Notes under the pieces: generated by a model
The model's input: only the letters and a program-made list of their open reading frames with translations
Databases searched by the model: none
Told to the model about the DNA's origin: nothing
Part shown: positions 45,241-51,914 of the stretch, in pieces
Position numbering within the stretch: position 1 is the stretch's first letter
Layout: every line of letters begins with the position of its first letter
Source of the DNA: Chloroflexota bacterium
GTDB taxonomy: Bacteria; Chloroflexota; UBA11872
DNA length: 64,000 nucleotides
Direction of reading: 5' to 3'
Assembly (NCBI GenBank): GCA_022821645.1
Contig: JAJEDE010000016.1
Location: 62,001 to 126,000 of the forward strand
Translations under genes and position numbers: made by a program

Positions 45241-46140
45241 CTAGAGGCCGGCGGCGTCGGCTTTGGCGGAGACGATTTCGGCCATTTTTAGGGTGGCGGC
45301 GTCGACCATGTCGCCGTCGATGGCGATGGCGCCGAGACCGTCGGCCAGGGCCTGCTTGTACTCGACCATGATGCGGCGAGCCTTGTCGACGTCGGCCGCG
45401 GAAGGCGAGAAGACGTCGATGGCCACGTCGATCTGGCCTGGGTGGACGGCCCACTTGCCGTCGCAGCCGAGGGCCAGGGCCATTTCGCAGGATTGGCGGT
45501 AGCCCTCAAGGTTGCGGTAGTCGGCGAAGGGGCCGTCGGTGACCTGGAGGCCGGCGGCGCGGGCGGCGACGACGATGCGGTGGATGGCGTAATGCCAGAC
45601 GTGGCCGGGGTAGCGCTCACTGGCGCCGATGGAGAGACCGCGGGCCTGGACGCTGGCGGAGTAGTCGCCGGGGCCGAAGATGAGGGATTTGAGGCGGGGG
45701 CTGGCGAAAGCGACTTGGTTGACGTTCATCATGCCTTCGGCCATTTCGATCTGGGCCTCGATGCCGATGCGGCCGATTTCCAGGCCGTTGTGCTCTTCGA
45801 TCTGGGTCAGGAGCATGTCCAGCATGTAGACGTCATGCGGCTTGTTGGCCTTGGGCAGCATGATGGTGTCCAGGTGCTGGCCCGCGCCTTCGACGACTTC
45901 GATCACGTCGCCGTAGAACCACTCGGTGTCGATGCCGTTGACGCGGACGCAGGCGATCTTGCCGGACCAGTCGAAGTCCCTGAGGGCCTGGACCACGATC
46001 TGCCGCGCTTCGACCTTCTGGTTGGGGGCGACGCTGTCCTCGAGGTCGAGGAACACGTGGTCGGCGTTGCTCTGGCTGCCGCGCTCGAGCATGCGCAGGT
46101 TGGATCCGGGACTGGCGAGCTGAACGCGGCGAAGTTCCAT
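45241..46140 (-). CDS. HpcH/HpaI aldolase/citrate lyase-family CoA-ester lyase
   Basis: A 299-residue TIM-barrel Mg2+-dependent C-C lyase, CitE/malyl-CoA lyase type. Signatures are the start RRVQLASPGSNLRMLERG, ADHVFLDLEDSVAPNQK (metal-binding Glu/Asp), KIACVRVNGIDTEW, IEAQIEMAEG and GCDGKWAVHPGQIDV. GAGGAGGGAAACCTG precedes the ATG at 46138-46140, a clear ribosome site. Substrates of relatives are citryl-, malyl-, beta-methylmalyl- or citramalyl-CoA. It is just downstream of the aldehyde dehydrogenase on the same strand, and the two may share a pathway. Confidence 0.9.
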   Translation of the reverse strand: MELRRVQLASPGSNLRMLERGSQSNADHVFLDLEDSVAPNQKVEARQIVVQALRDFDWSGKIACVRVNGIDTEWFYGDVIEVVEGAGQHLDTIMLPKANKPHDVYMLDMLLTQIEEHNGLEIGRIGIEAQIEMAEGMMNVNQVAFASPRLKSLIFGPGDYSASVQARGLSIGASERYPGHVWHYAIHRIVVAARAAGLQVTDGPFADYRNLEGYRQSCEMALALGCDGKWAVHPGQIDVAIDVFSPSAADVDKARRIMVEYKQALADGLGAIAIDGDMVDAATLKMAEIVSAKADAAGL

Positions 46141-46190
46141 CAGGTTTCCCTCCTCAGGGATTGCGGCAAAGTCCCGGCGTCGGGCCGGGC

Positions 46191-47645
46191 TTAGTTGTCC
46201 TCCAGGTTGACGACCAGCAGCTTGGGCTCGGTCATTTCCTCGATGGCGTATTTCAGGCCTTCGCGCCCGAAGCCGGATCGCTTGACGCCGCCGTAAGGCA
46301 TGTGGTCCACCCGCCAGCGGTTGGTGTCGTTGACGATCAGGCCGCCGACCTCGATGTCGCGGTAGGCGCGTTCGATGATGCGGATGTCGTTGGTGAAGAT
46401 ACCCGCCTGCAGGCCGTAGTCGGAGTCGTTAACGAGGTCGATGGCCTCGTCGATCGAGTCGTAGGCGATGACGGCGATGACGGGGCCGAAGACCTCGTCG
46501 CGCACGATGCGCATGCCGTTGTCGGCGTTGGCGACGATGGTGGGTTCGATGAAGGGGCCGTCGGCGCTTCCGCCCGTAACCACGGTGGCGCCGGCCGCCT
46601 GGGCCTCGTCCAGCCAGGACATGATGCGGGTGACGGCGTCGGCGTCGATCATGGGGCAGAGGGTGGTCTCGAGGTCGTTGGGGTCGCCGGGCTTGAGGTC
46701 GTCGAGCAGTGGCAGGACGGCGTTGACGAAGTCGTCGTGCACGTCGCGGTGGACGTAGACGCGCTGCACGGAAATGCAGTTCTGGCCGCTGTAGAGGAAG
46801 CCGCCGAAGGGGATGCGGGCGGCCACGGCGTTGATGTCGGCGTCGCTGTGGACGATGAGAGCGCCGTTGCCGCCGAGTTCCAGGGTGACGCGCTTGAGGC
46901 CGGCGTTGGCCTTGATGCCCCAGCCGACTTCGGCGCTGCCGGTGAAGGTGACGACCTTGAAACGGTCGTCGCGGACCAGGGATTCGGCCTGGGCGCCGGC
47001 CATGGGGAGAACTGAGACCGAGCCGTCGGGGAAGCCGGCTTCGCGGGCGAGTTCGGCCAGGCTGAGGGTGGTGAGGGGGGTTTTGCTGGCGGGCTTGATG
47101 ACGATGCTGTTGCCGGCGGCGAAGGCCGGGCCGAGCTTGTGGGCGGCCAGCAGCAGCGGGAAGTTGAACGGGGTGATGCCCAGGATGGGGCCGATGGGAA
47201 AGCGCTGGACGCGGCCGGTGCGGTCGACGCCGGTGGGGACGGCGTCCAGGGTGAGGATCTCGCCGGGGATGCGGAGGGCTTCCTCAGCTGCGCAGTGGAG
47301 GGTGGCGACGGTGCGGTCGATTTCGCCGTGGGCCTCGCTGCGGAGCTTGCCGGTTTCGTCGATGTCCTCGGCGATGAGGCGCTCGCGGTTGGCCTCGACC
47401 AGGTCGGCGAGGCGGTGGAGCAACTCGGCTCGGCGGTGGGCGGGGATGGCGCGGGTGACGTTGTGGAAGGTGTCGACGGCGAGCTGGACGGCTTGCTCGG
47501 CGACTTCGGGGGTGGCGCGGTGGACGACGGCGGCGACGGTGTCGTCGTAGGGGCGGCGGACTTCCAGCAGGTCGCCGGTTTCTACTGGTTCGCCGCCCAG
47601 AATCAGCGCGCGTTCAGCCACGGGGGCGGTGGTTGCGACGGCCAT
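46191..47645 (-). CDS. NAD(P)-dependent aldehyde dehydrogenase
   Basis: A 484-residue ALDH. The cofactor and active-site motifs are ITPFNFPLLLAAHKLGPA, FTGSAEVGWGIK, VTLELGGNGALIV (catalytic Glu) and YSGQNCISVQRVYV (catalytic Cys). C-terminal landmarks are DEVFGPVIAVI and PYGGVKRSGFGREG. The start is the ATG at 47643-47645, preceded by GAAGGA; longer frames upstream are noise. The general branch (glyceraldehyde-3-phosphate, succinate semialdehyde or lactaldehyde) cannot be set. It lies directly upstream of the CoA-ester lyase gene. Confidence 0.93.
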   Translation of the reverse strand: MAVATTAPVAERALILGGEPVETGDLLEVRRPYDDTVAAVVHRATPEVAEQAVQLAVDTFHNVTRAIPAHRRAELLHRLADLVEANRERLIAEDIDETGKLRSEAHGEIDRTVATLHCAAEEALRIPGEILTLDAVPTGVDRTGRVQRFPIGPILGITPFNFPLLLAAHKLGPAFAAGNSIVIKPASKTPLTTLSLAELAREAGFPDGSVSVLPMAGAQAESLVRDDRFKVVTFTGSAEVGWGIKANAGLKRVTLELGGNGALIVHSDADINAVAARIPFGGFLYSGQNCISVQRVYVHRDVHDDFVNAVLPLLDDLKPGDPNDLETTLCPMIDADAVTRIMSWLDEAQAAGATVVTGGSADGPFIEPTIVANADNGMRIVRDEVFGPVIAVIAYDSIDEAIDLVNDSDYGLQAGIFTNDIRIIERAYRDIEVGGLIVNDTNRWRVDHMPYGGVKRSGFGREGLKYAIEEMTEPKLLVVNLEDN

Positions 47646-47785
47646 CAGCACATCCTTCGCGGGCCTTCGGAGTTCGAGGTGTGAGTGTAACGGTCGGGCG
47701 GGGTGGGGCCGGGTGGCGGGGGTGGGCCGGGAGGGTCGAATCGGAGGGGTCTGGGGGGTGTTGGGAAGGGCGCCTCGCGCGCAAT

Positions 47786-47809
47786 AAGAGTTTTTTCCAA
47801 AAAACTCTT
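47786..47809. other. AT-rich perfect inverted repeat (11-bp arms, CC centre)
   Basis: AAGAGTTTTTT, then CC, then AAAAAACTCTT. It is a 24-bp perfect palindrome apart from the two central bases, about 140 bp upstream of the aldehyde dehydrogenase start and in otherwise G+C-rich surroundings. It may be a bidirectional terminator (each strand ends in a T-rich arm rather than a following U-tract) or a binding site. No gene end lies right next to it. Confidence 0.5.
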
Positions 47810-48083
47810 GAGGGCGGGGGGCGTCGGATTTGGGGTGAATTTGGGCGGTCCGGCAGGCACTTGCGGCGGGGCGAACAGGGCGTGCTTGCGGGGCTGCGGA
47901 AGGGGCGCGGCGGAGCATGGGCGGACAGGGGGTTGGGGCGGGGCTGCCGTGGCTGGGCGCAAAGCAGGCCCATTCGACAGGCTCAGGGCAGGCGGCGGGG
48001 AGGTCGGCCACCCGACGGCTCGACCGGACCGGCGCCTGGGGGCCGGGGTTGGGGACTTGGGGTTGCGTGCTCATTGGGCCCAT

Positions 48084-48102
48084 GGTACTCTCTTAGAGTA
48101 CC
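48084..48102. promoter_or_regulatory. Perfect 8-bp palindrome GGTACTCT-CTT-AGAGTACC
   Basis: Two 8-base arms separated by CTT, in the 1-kb gap between the aldehyde dehydrogenase gene and higB. Its symmetry is that of a dimeric repressor site, such as HxlR-, ArsR- or MarR-type sites. Right after it is a five-codon frame (ATG GCA AGT AAC AAG TGA), perhaps a relic of a lost regulator gene. No nearby gene start of normal length uses it. Confidence 0.35.
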
Positions 48103-48228
48103 GATGGCAAGTAACAAGTGAATAGCCGGGGCGCCCGTTCCGTACCCGACACGGAACCGGGTCTCGCTGAGGGGCTATCGGGCTGGGGGCGAATAGCTCC
48201 GGCCGGGCATTGGCTTGGAGTGGGCTAG

Positions 48229-48400
48229 TTGCCCGGAAGACCCCTCACCCCAACCCTCTCCCCGAGGAGAGGGAGCAAGAGCGGATGCGCCCTGGGGGCG
48301 AGGGGTGTCTTGCAACGGTCTCCCAGGAGAGGGAGTAAGAGCGGACGCGCTTTCGAGGTTGAGAGGTGTCTTGCAAAGGTCTCCCTGGAGAGGTGAAGAG
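48229..48400. repeat. Composite interspersed repeat, module C cluster
   Basis: It begins TTGCCCGGAAGACCCCTCACCCC and continues with CCAACCCTCTCCCC, a short GAGGAGAGGG hairpin half and GAGCAAGAGCGG. Two shorter echoes follow (CTCCCAGGAGAGGGAG, CTCCCTGGAGAGG). The same module is in the helicase gene at about 56087-56140. Non-coding, extragenic repetitive DNA. Confidence 0.7.
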
Positions 48401-48507
48401 GGGCGTAGCCTGAGTTGGCGGGCTCATGGACGGGGCCTGGTTGGGGTTCGGCGTGTGCTGGGGCGGCCTCGCTCTTGGCAGGAGGTATTTGGGCGCCCTT
48501 GGCTGCC

Positions 48508-48572
48508 CATGTTGTCACTAGTGGTACACATGGAGGCTTGCGGCAGCCATATTGTCGGCAAGTGAACATATG
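48508..48572. repeat. Pair of 25-bp dyads, 40 bp apart
   Basis: Units at 48508-48532 and 48548-48572 match the unit of the array at 50987-51296: outer CATAT/ATATG (CATGT/ACATG in the first unit), then TTGTC-NN-(T/C)A. They are separated by a 15-bp spacer. A weaker, possible third unit lies just before, near 48466-48490. They precede the higBA promoter by about 70 bp. Confidence 0.75.
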
Positions 48573-48639
48573 GATGGCGGAGGTGTCGAGGTGGACGGCA
48601 GGCGGAGATCGGCTGGTGTTTGATCGAGTTGGCAGTGGG

Positions 48640-48668
48640 TTGAAACCTGATACGTATCGGGTTACAAT
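48640..48668 (+). promoter_or_regulatory. higBA promoter with embedded dyad operator
   Basis: TTGAAA (48640-48645) and TACAAT (48663-48668) are separated by 17 bp, an almost ideal sigma-70 promoter. The dyad 48644-48663 (AACCTGATAC-GTATCGGGTT, 18 of 20 bases symmetric) occupies the spacer, a classic position for repression by the HigA antitoxin. A start about 7 bases after the -10 would fall on or next to the higB ATG (48675), implying little or no leader. Confidence 0.65.
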
Positions 48669-48674
48669 CCGGGG

Positions 48675-48953
48675 ATGATTGTTCGGTTCCGCCATAAAGG
48701 GCTGCGGCGGCTCTATGAGCGAGGGGATCGGCGGTTTGTGCCGGCGCGGCGCGTCGGCAAGATCGAACGGATCCTGGCGCGGCTGGATGTGGCGTCGGAG
48801 CCGGCGGACATGAACCTGCCGGGGTTCCGGCTGCATCCGCTACGCGGCAACCTGGCCGGGTTCTGGTCCGTCAGCGTTTCGGGGAACTGGCGCATCATCT
48901 TCCGCTTTGAGGCGGAAAATGTTCGCGACGTGGACCTGGTGGACTACCACTAG
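48675..48953 (+). CDS. higB: HigB/RelE-family toxin
   Basis: A 92-residue ribosome-dependent mRNA interferase of the HigB/RelE fold. It reads [41 protein letters not shown] and [22 protein letters not shown]. The NWRIIF-(D/N)xxDYH ending is the HigB signature. It is toxin-first, followed 25 bp later by its antitoxin, the higBA order. The promoter/operator at 48640-48668 lies right before it. Activity is inferred from family. Confidence 0.92.
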   Translation: MIVRFRHKGLRRLYERGDRRFVPARRVGKIERILARLDVASEPADMNLPGFRLHPLRGNLAGFWSVSVSGNWRIIFRFEAENVRDVDLVDYH

Positions 48954-48978
48954 CGTCCGAGACCTGAGGGAGATTGCG

Positions 48979-49371
48979 ATGCCTATGCACAACCCGCCCC
49001 ATCCAGGGGCGTCGGTTCGCTATGACTGCCTGGAACCGCTGGGCCTGAGCGTGACGGACGGGGCGCGGGTGCTGGGGGTGAGCCGGAAGCAGTTGTCAGC
49101 GCTGGTGAATGGTCGGGCGGGGATTTCGCCGGAGATGGCGATCCGGCTGGACAAGGCGTTCGGCGGCGGCGCCAGCACCTGGCACCAGTTGCAGGCGGCG
49201 TACGACATGGCGCAGGTGATGCGGAGGGCCGGGGAGATTCAGGTGGATGTGCCGGAGGCGGTGCTGGCGTTTCGTGAGCGGGCGGGGCGGTATGAGGTAG
49301 GCGAGGAGTCTGAGGGGAAAGCGCGGTCCCATCGCTTAGAAGACGAAGCAAGCGGGGGTGCTAAGGGTTAG
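48979..49371 (+). CDS. higA: HigA-family antitoxin (XRE helix-turn-helix)
   Basis: A 130-residue protein. The helix-turn-helix [20 protein letters not shown] follows the start [20 protein letters not shown]. The ATG at 48979 is chosen because HPGxxVR is the usual HigA opening. It neutralises HigB and represses the operon at the dyad in the promoter. The C-terminal ~40 residues are longer than in typical HigA and end in an unusual charged tail ([16 protein letters not shown]). A second, orphan HigA with about 50% similarity by eye is at 51531. Confidence 0.92.
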   Translation: MPMHNPPHPGASVRYDCLEPLGLSVTDGARVLGVSRKQLSALVNGRAGISPEMAIRLDKAFGGGASTWHQLQAAYDMAQVMRRAGEIQVDVPEAVLAFRERAGRYEVGEESEGKARSHRLEDEASGGAKG

Positions 49372-49382
49372 ACCACGACCGG

Positions 49383-49452
49383 AAGAGCCCCTCACCGATT
49401 GCCGCAGACGGCATCTGCCTCTCCCCTCGGAGAGGGTGAAGAACGGAGCCGC
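49383..49452. repeat. Interspersed repeat copy after higA
   Basis: CCCCTCACCGATTGCCGCAG, then an inverted GACGGCA half, TCTGCCTCTCCCC and GGAGAGGGTGAAGAACGG. Same module order as 1064-1140 and 51345-51432. It may form a hairpin just past the higA stop. Confidence 0.65.
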
Positions 49453-49651
49453 GCGGAGCGGATTCGCTACCGCGCTGGTGGACGGGCGGGGCGTCGATGC
49501 TCTGTAGGCAGTGCGGGCGGGGTTAGCGGTGCGTGCGTTGCCGGCAATGCCAGCAGTGATGGCAATGCACGCGCAGGCAACCGAGGGCGGTGACTCAGAC
49601 GTGTTTCTTGTCGGTATGGCGGAGGGCACGTAGTCGTCGGGTGGCGGGAGT

Positions 49652-49766
49652 GTGGTTCGACACGGGCTGCCGAGGACGGCGGCCCGGCTCACCACGAACG
49701 GGGGCAGCTAGGGGTTGGTTGCGCGGAAGATGCCGGTTTGAAACGCGGCCCCTACGAAAGATGGGG
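49652..49766. repeat. Composite interspersed repeat, modules B and A
   Basis: Module B (49652-49702): TGGTTCGACACGGGCTGCCG, then GGCCCGGCTCACCACGAACG. Module A (49713-49766): GGTTGCGCGGAAGATGCCGG, then TTTGAAACGCGGCCCCTACG. The same two modules recur at 58708-58812 (A then B) and 59187-59318 (A then B). The region lies between higA and the fic stop and codes for nothing credible; it accounts for most of the 412-bp gap. Confidence 0.7.
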
Positions 49767-49783
49767 GGTGGGTCGCGAGTGCG

Positions 49784-51007
49784 TTAGGGGGTGTTGGGTT
49801 CGAGGATTTGGAGGTAGGGGGTGTAGCGGTAGACGCGGTTGCGGCGATCGCCGGTGATTTCTTCGAGGATGCCGAGGTCGACGAGGCGGGCGACCAGGCG
49901 GTTGGCTGGGGGATAGCTGGTTCCAGTGATGTCCTGAACCCTGGTCACTGTTACAAGCGGTTGCCGGTAGAGACGCTCCAGCAACCGGAGACCATCGCCG
50001 GCAACGCGGCCCAAACGCTCGGTGACTAGCGTCCGGTGGCGCTCACGCAAGCTCAGGATGCGTCGGACGGTTGTCGAGGCCTCGGCGCTGACCTGGGCGA
50101 CGCCGCGGAGGAAGAAGGCCAGCCAGCCTTCCCAGTCGCCGGTGTCATGGACGACCTGCAGGCGTTCGTAGTACTCGGGGCGGTATCGCAGGAAGAAGTG
50201 CGAGAGATAGAGGACCGGGGCCGACAGGATGCCGCGTTCACACAGGAGGAACGTGATGAGGAGGCGGCCGACGCGGCCGTTTCCGTCGGGGAATGGATGG
50301 ATGGTTTCGAACTGGGCGTGCACCAATCCGATCTGAACCAGGTCAGGCAGGTCTCTGGGACCGTGGATGAAGTTCTCCAGATCTCCCAGCGCGTTCGGCA
50401 CCTCGCGATGCGGCGGCGGGACGAAGGTGGCTTCGTGGAGCGTGCAGCCGGCGGGGCCGATCCAGTTCTGGCTGGTACGAAATTCGCCCGGATGCAGCTT
50501 GTATCCGCGGACACCGCGCAATAGTCGTTCGTGGATTTCGCGGATCAGGCGGCTGGAAATCGGCAGCGTCTGCAAGCGTTCCAGGCCGTAGTCCATAGCT
50601 GTGACGTAGTTGATGACCTCATCCGTGTCCCGTGCGCGATTGGGCGTGCGAAGGTCAGCCTCTGCGGCCAGGATGTCCTGCAGGGAACTCTGGGTGCCCT
50701 CGATCCGGCTGGAGAGGACGGCCTCCTTGCGCGCGTACATGGACGCAAAGAGGTGGGGATCCGGCAAGGTCTGGATCGAGCCGTCCAGCCGGCCCAGGGC
50801 TTGATCGGCCTGGGAGAGCAATGCCTGCAGCTCACCCTCCAGGCGAACGGGCGGCTGCGGGGGCAACGGGGCCGGAATGAAGGCTCGGTAGCCCTGCGGC
50901 TGGACCACGTATTGACCGGCGCGGTGGGCGGCGTTCGCGTGGAGTCGTTCGGACGCGGACACGTGGCCCGGCGCTGAGGAACCTTCCATATGTTCGGCTA
51001 CCGACAA
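49784..51007 (-). CDS. Fic-domain AMP-transferase-like protein with C-terminal winged helix
   Basis: A 407-residue protein. The Fic motif HPFPDGNGRVGR (residues 237-248) is complete, so AMP (or another nucleotide) transfer to a hydroxyl side chain is expected. An N-terminal SSRIEG (residues 99-104) matches the inhibitory (S/T)xxxE(G/N) helix of self-repressed class II Fic proteins. The C-terminal ~70 residues (VTRVQDITGTSYPPANRLV then DLGILEEITGDRRNRVYRY) look like a winged helix, giving DNA-binding potential. The start is a TTG at 51005-51007 or an ATG at 50987-50989; both lie inside the first dyad of the phased array, so expression is likely autoregulated. No clear ribosome site precedes either. 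Confidence 0.9.
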   Translation of the reverse strand: MSVAEHMEGSSAPGHVSASERLHANAAHRAGQYVVQPQGYRAFIPAPLPPQPPVRLEGELQALLSQADQALGRLDGSIQTLPDPHLFASMYARKEAVLSSRIEGTQSSLQDILAAEADLRTPNRARDTDEVINYVTAMDYGLERLQTLPISSRLIREIHERLLRGVRGYKLHPGEFRTSQNWIGPAGCTLHEATFVPPPHREVPNALGDLENFIHGPRDLPDLVQIGLVHAQFETIHPFPDGNGRVGRLLITFLLCERGILSAPVLYLSHFFLRYRPEYYERLQVVHDTGDWEGWLAFFLRGVAQVSAEASTTVRRILSLRERHRTLVTERLGRVAGDGLRLLERLYRQPLVTVTRVQDITGTSYPPANRLVARLVDLGILEEITGDRRNRVYRYTPYLQILEPNTP

Positions 51008-51296
51008 TATGGGGAGAATGGGCGCTCCATATTATTGGCAGATGGACATATGGGCGAGCATGTGCGGTCTTATAGTCGGTAGCCGAACATATAGAGGATC
51101 GGGGACAGCCATATTGTCAGTAGCTGAACATATGGCGGACTGAGAGCCCCATATAGTCGGTAGCTGGACATACGGCACAGCCAGGGCAGTCATATTGTCA
51201 CTAGGAGTACATATGGAGACTTGGGGGCGGGCATATTGTCGGAAGTGAACATATGGACGGGTGAGGGTGGCCATATTGTCGGTAGACAACAGTATG
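50987..51296. repeat. Phased array of eight 25-bp dyads (about 41-bp period)
   Basis: Unit starts are 50987, 51028, 51069, 51110, 51150, 51191, 51232 and 51272, that is intervals of 41, 41, 41, 40, 41, 41 and 40. Each unit is an imperfect dyad: outer arms CATAT/ATATG and inner arms TCGG/CCGA around TAG. Spacers are 15-16 bp, G-rich and unrelated. The first unit is inverted relative to the others and contains the fic start. Unit 7 is one base short. A constant spacing of four turns places every site on one face of the helix, as expected for cooperative protein binding. Confidence 0.88.
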
Positions 51297-51344
51297 GAGC
51301 GGGTTGGCGATGGTCTTGGTGACGGTGGGTGCAAGAGCGGAAGA

Positions 51345-51432
51345 ACCCTGACCGAATGCCGTGGACGGCGTCCTTCGGCAGGCTCAGGACAGGTTCTGCC
51401 TCTCCCCCAGGCGAGGGTGAAGAGCGGCGGCG
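51345..51432. repeat. Interspersed repeat copy between the dyad array and orphan higA
   Basis: ACCCTGACCGAATGCCGTGG, then CTTCGGCAGGCTCAGGACAG, TCTGCCTCTCCC and GCGAGGGTGAAGAGCGGCGG. The middle CGGCAGGCTCAGGACAGG block is an extra module also seen in part at about 47968-47990. This is the place where a higB would be expected if the upstream arrangement were duplicated. Confidence 0.65.
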
Positions 51433-51530
51433 TCGGGGTACGGGGTGGTGCGTGGCCCTTGGGTTCCAGGGTGGGCATGCGGGCGGTGTGGGTGAGACGG
51501 AGAGTCGGTGGGGTTGAGAGGGGTTGAGGG

Positions 51531-51836
51531 ATGGGGATGGTTGGGGCGCGGCATCCGGGTGGGATCGTGAGGCGTGAGTGCCTGGAGGCGCTTGGGCTTT
51601 CGGTGACCAAGGCCGCGGAAGGGTTGGGGGTGAGCCGGCAGGCGCTGTCGGCACTGGTGAACGAGAAGGCCGCGGTGTCGGTGGAGATGGCGATTCGGTT
51701 GTCGAAGGCGTTTGGGTCGTCTCCGGAGACGTGGCTGGGTCTACAGACGGCTTATGACCTGTGGGAGGTTCGGGAACGAGGGAGCCAAATGCAGGTGACG
51801 CGGTTCGCGCGGGCGTCTGCAGTAACTGATCGGTAG
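51531..51836 (+). CDS. Orphan HigA-family antitoxin-like XRE protein
   Basis: A 101-residue HTH protein: ARHPGGIVRRECLEALGLSV, then AEGLGVSRQALSALVNEKAAVS (helix-turn-helix). It follows the ATG at 51531 with GAGAGGGGTTGAGGG just before it. There is no HigB-like frame in the 230 bp upstream. It stands about 80 bp before the restriction-modification methyltransferase on the same strand, the position where RM control (C) proteins sit, so it may now regulate that system. Alternatively it is a solitary antitoxin left after toxin loss. Confidence 0.85.
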   Translation: MGMVGARHPGGIVRRECLEALGLSVTKAAEGLGVSRQALSALVNEKAAVSVEMAIRLSKAFGSSPETWLGLQTAYDLWEVRERGSQMQVTRFARASAVTDR

Positions 51837-51897
51837 CGCGGCTTCGCTCAGAATTCTTCGTATTCCCGGCGCCTAATGCCCTAAGCGCGAAGCCGCG
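51837..51897. promoter_or_regulatory. 11-bp inverted repeat between orphan higA and the methyltransferase gene
   Basis: CGCGGCTTCGC (51837-51847) and GCGAAGCCGCG (51887-51897) are perfect complements separated by 39 bp, directly after the higA stop and 18 bp before the methyltransferase ATG. It could be a terminator stem without a T-run, an attenuator, or paired sites for a regulator. A CTGCAG (51817-51822), the likely site of the linked restriction enzyme, lies just upstream. Confidence 0.45.
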
Positions 51898-51914
51898 TCA
51901 CTTAAGCTAGGCAC

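Noticed and set aside
50987..51296. CRISPR array
   Set aside because: Repeats are short, variable and palindromic, spacers are only 15-16 bp, and no cas gene is near. An operator array explains it better.
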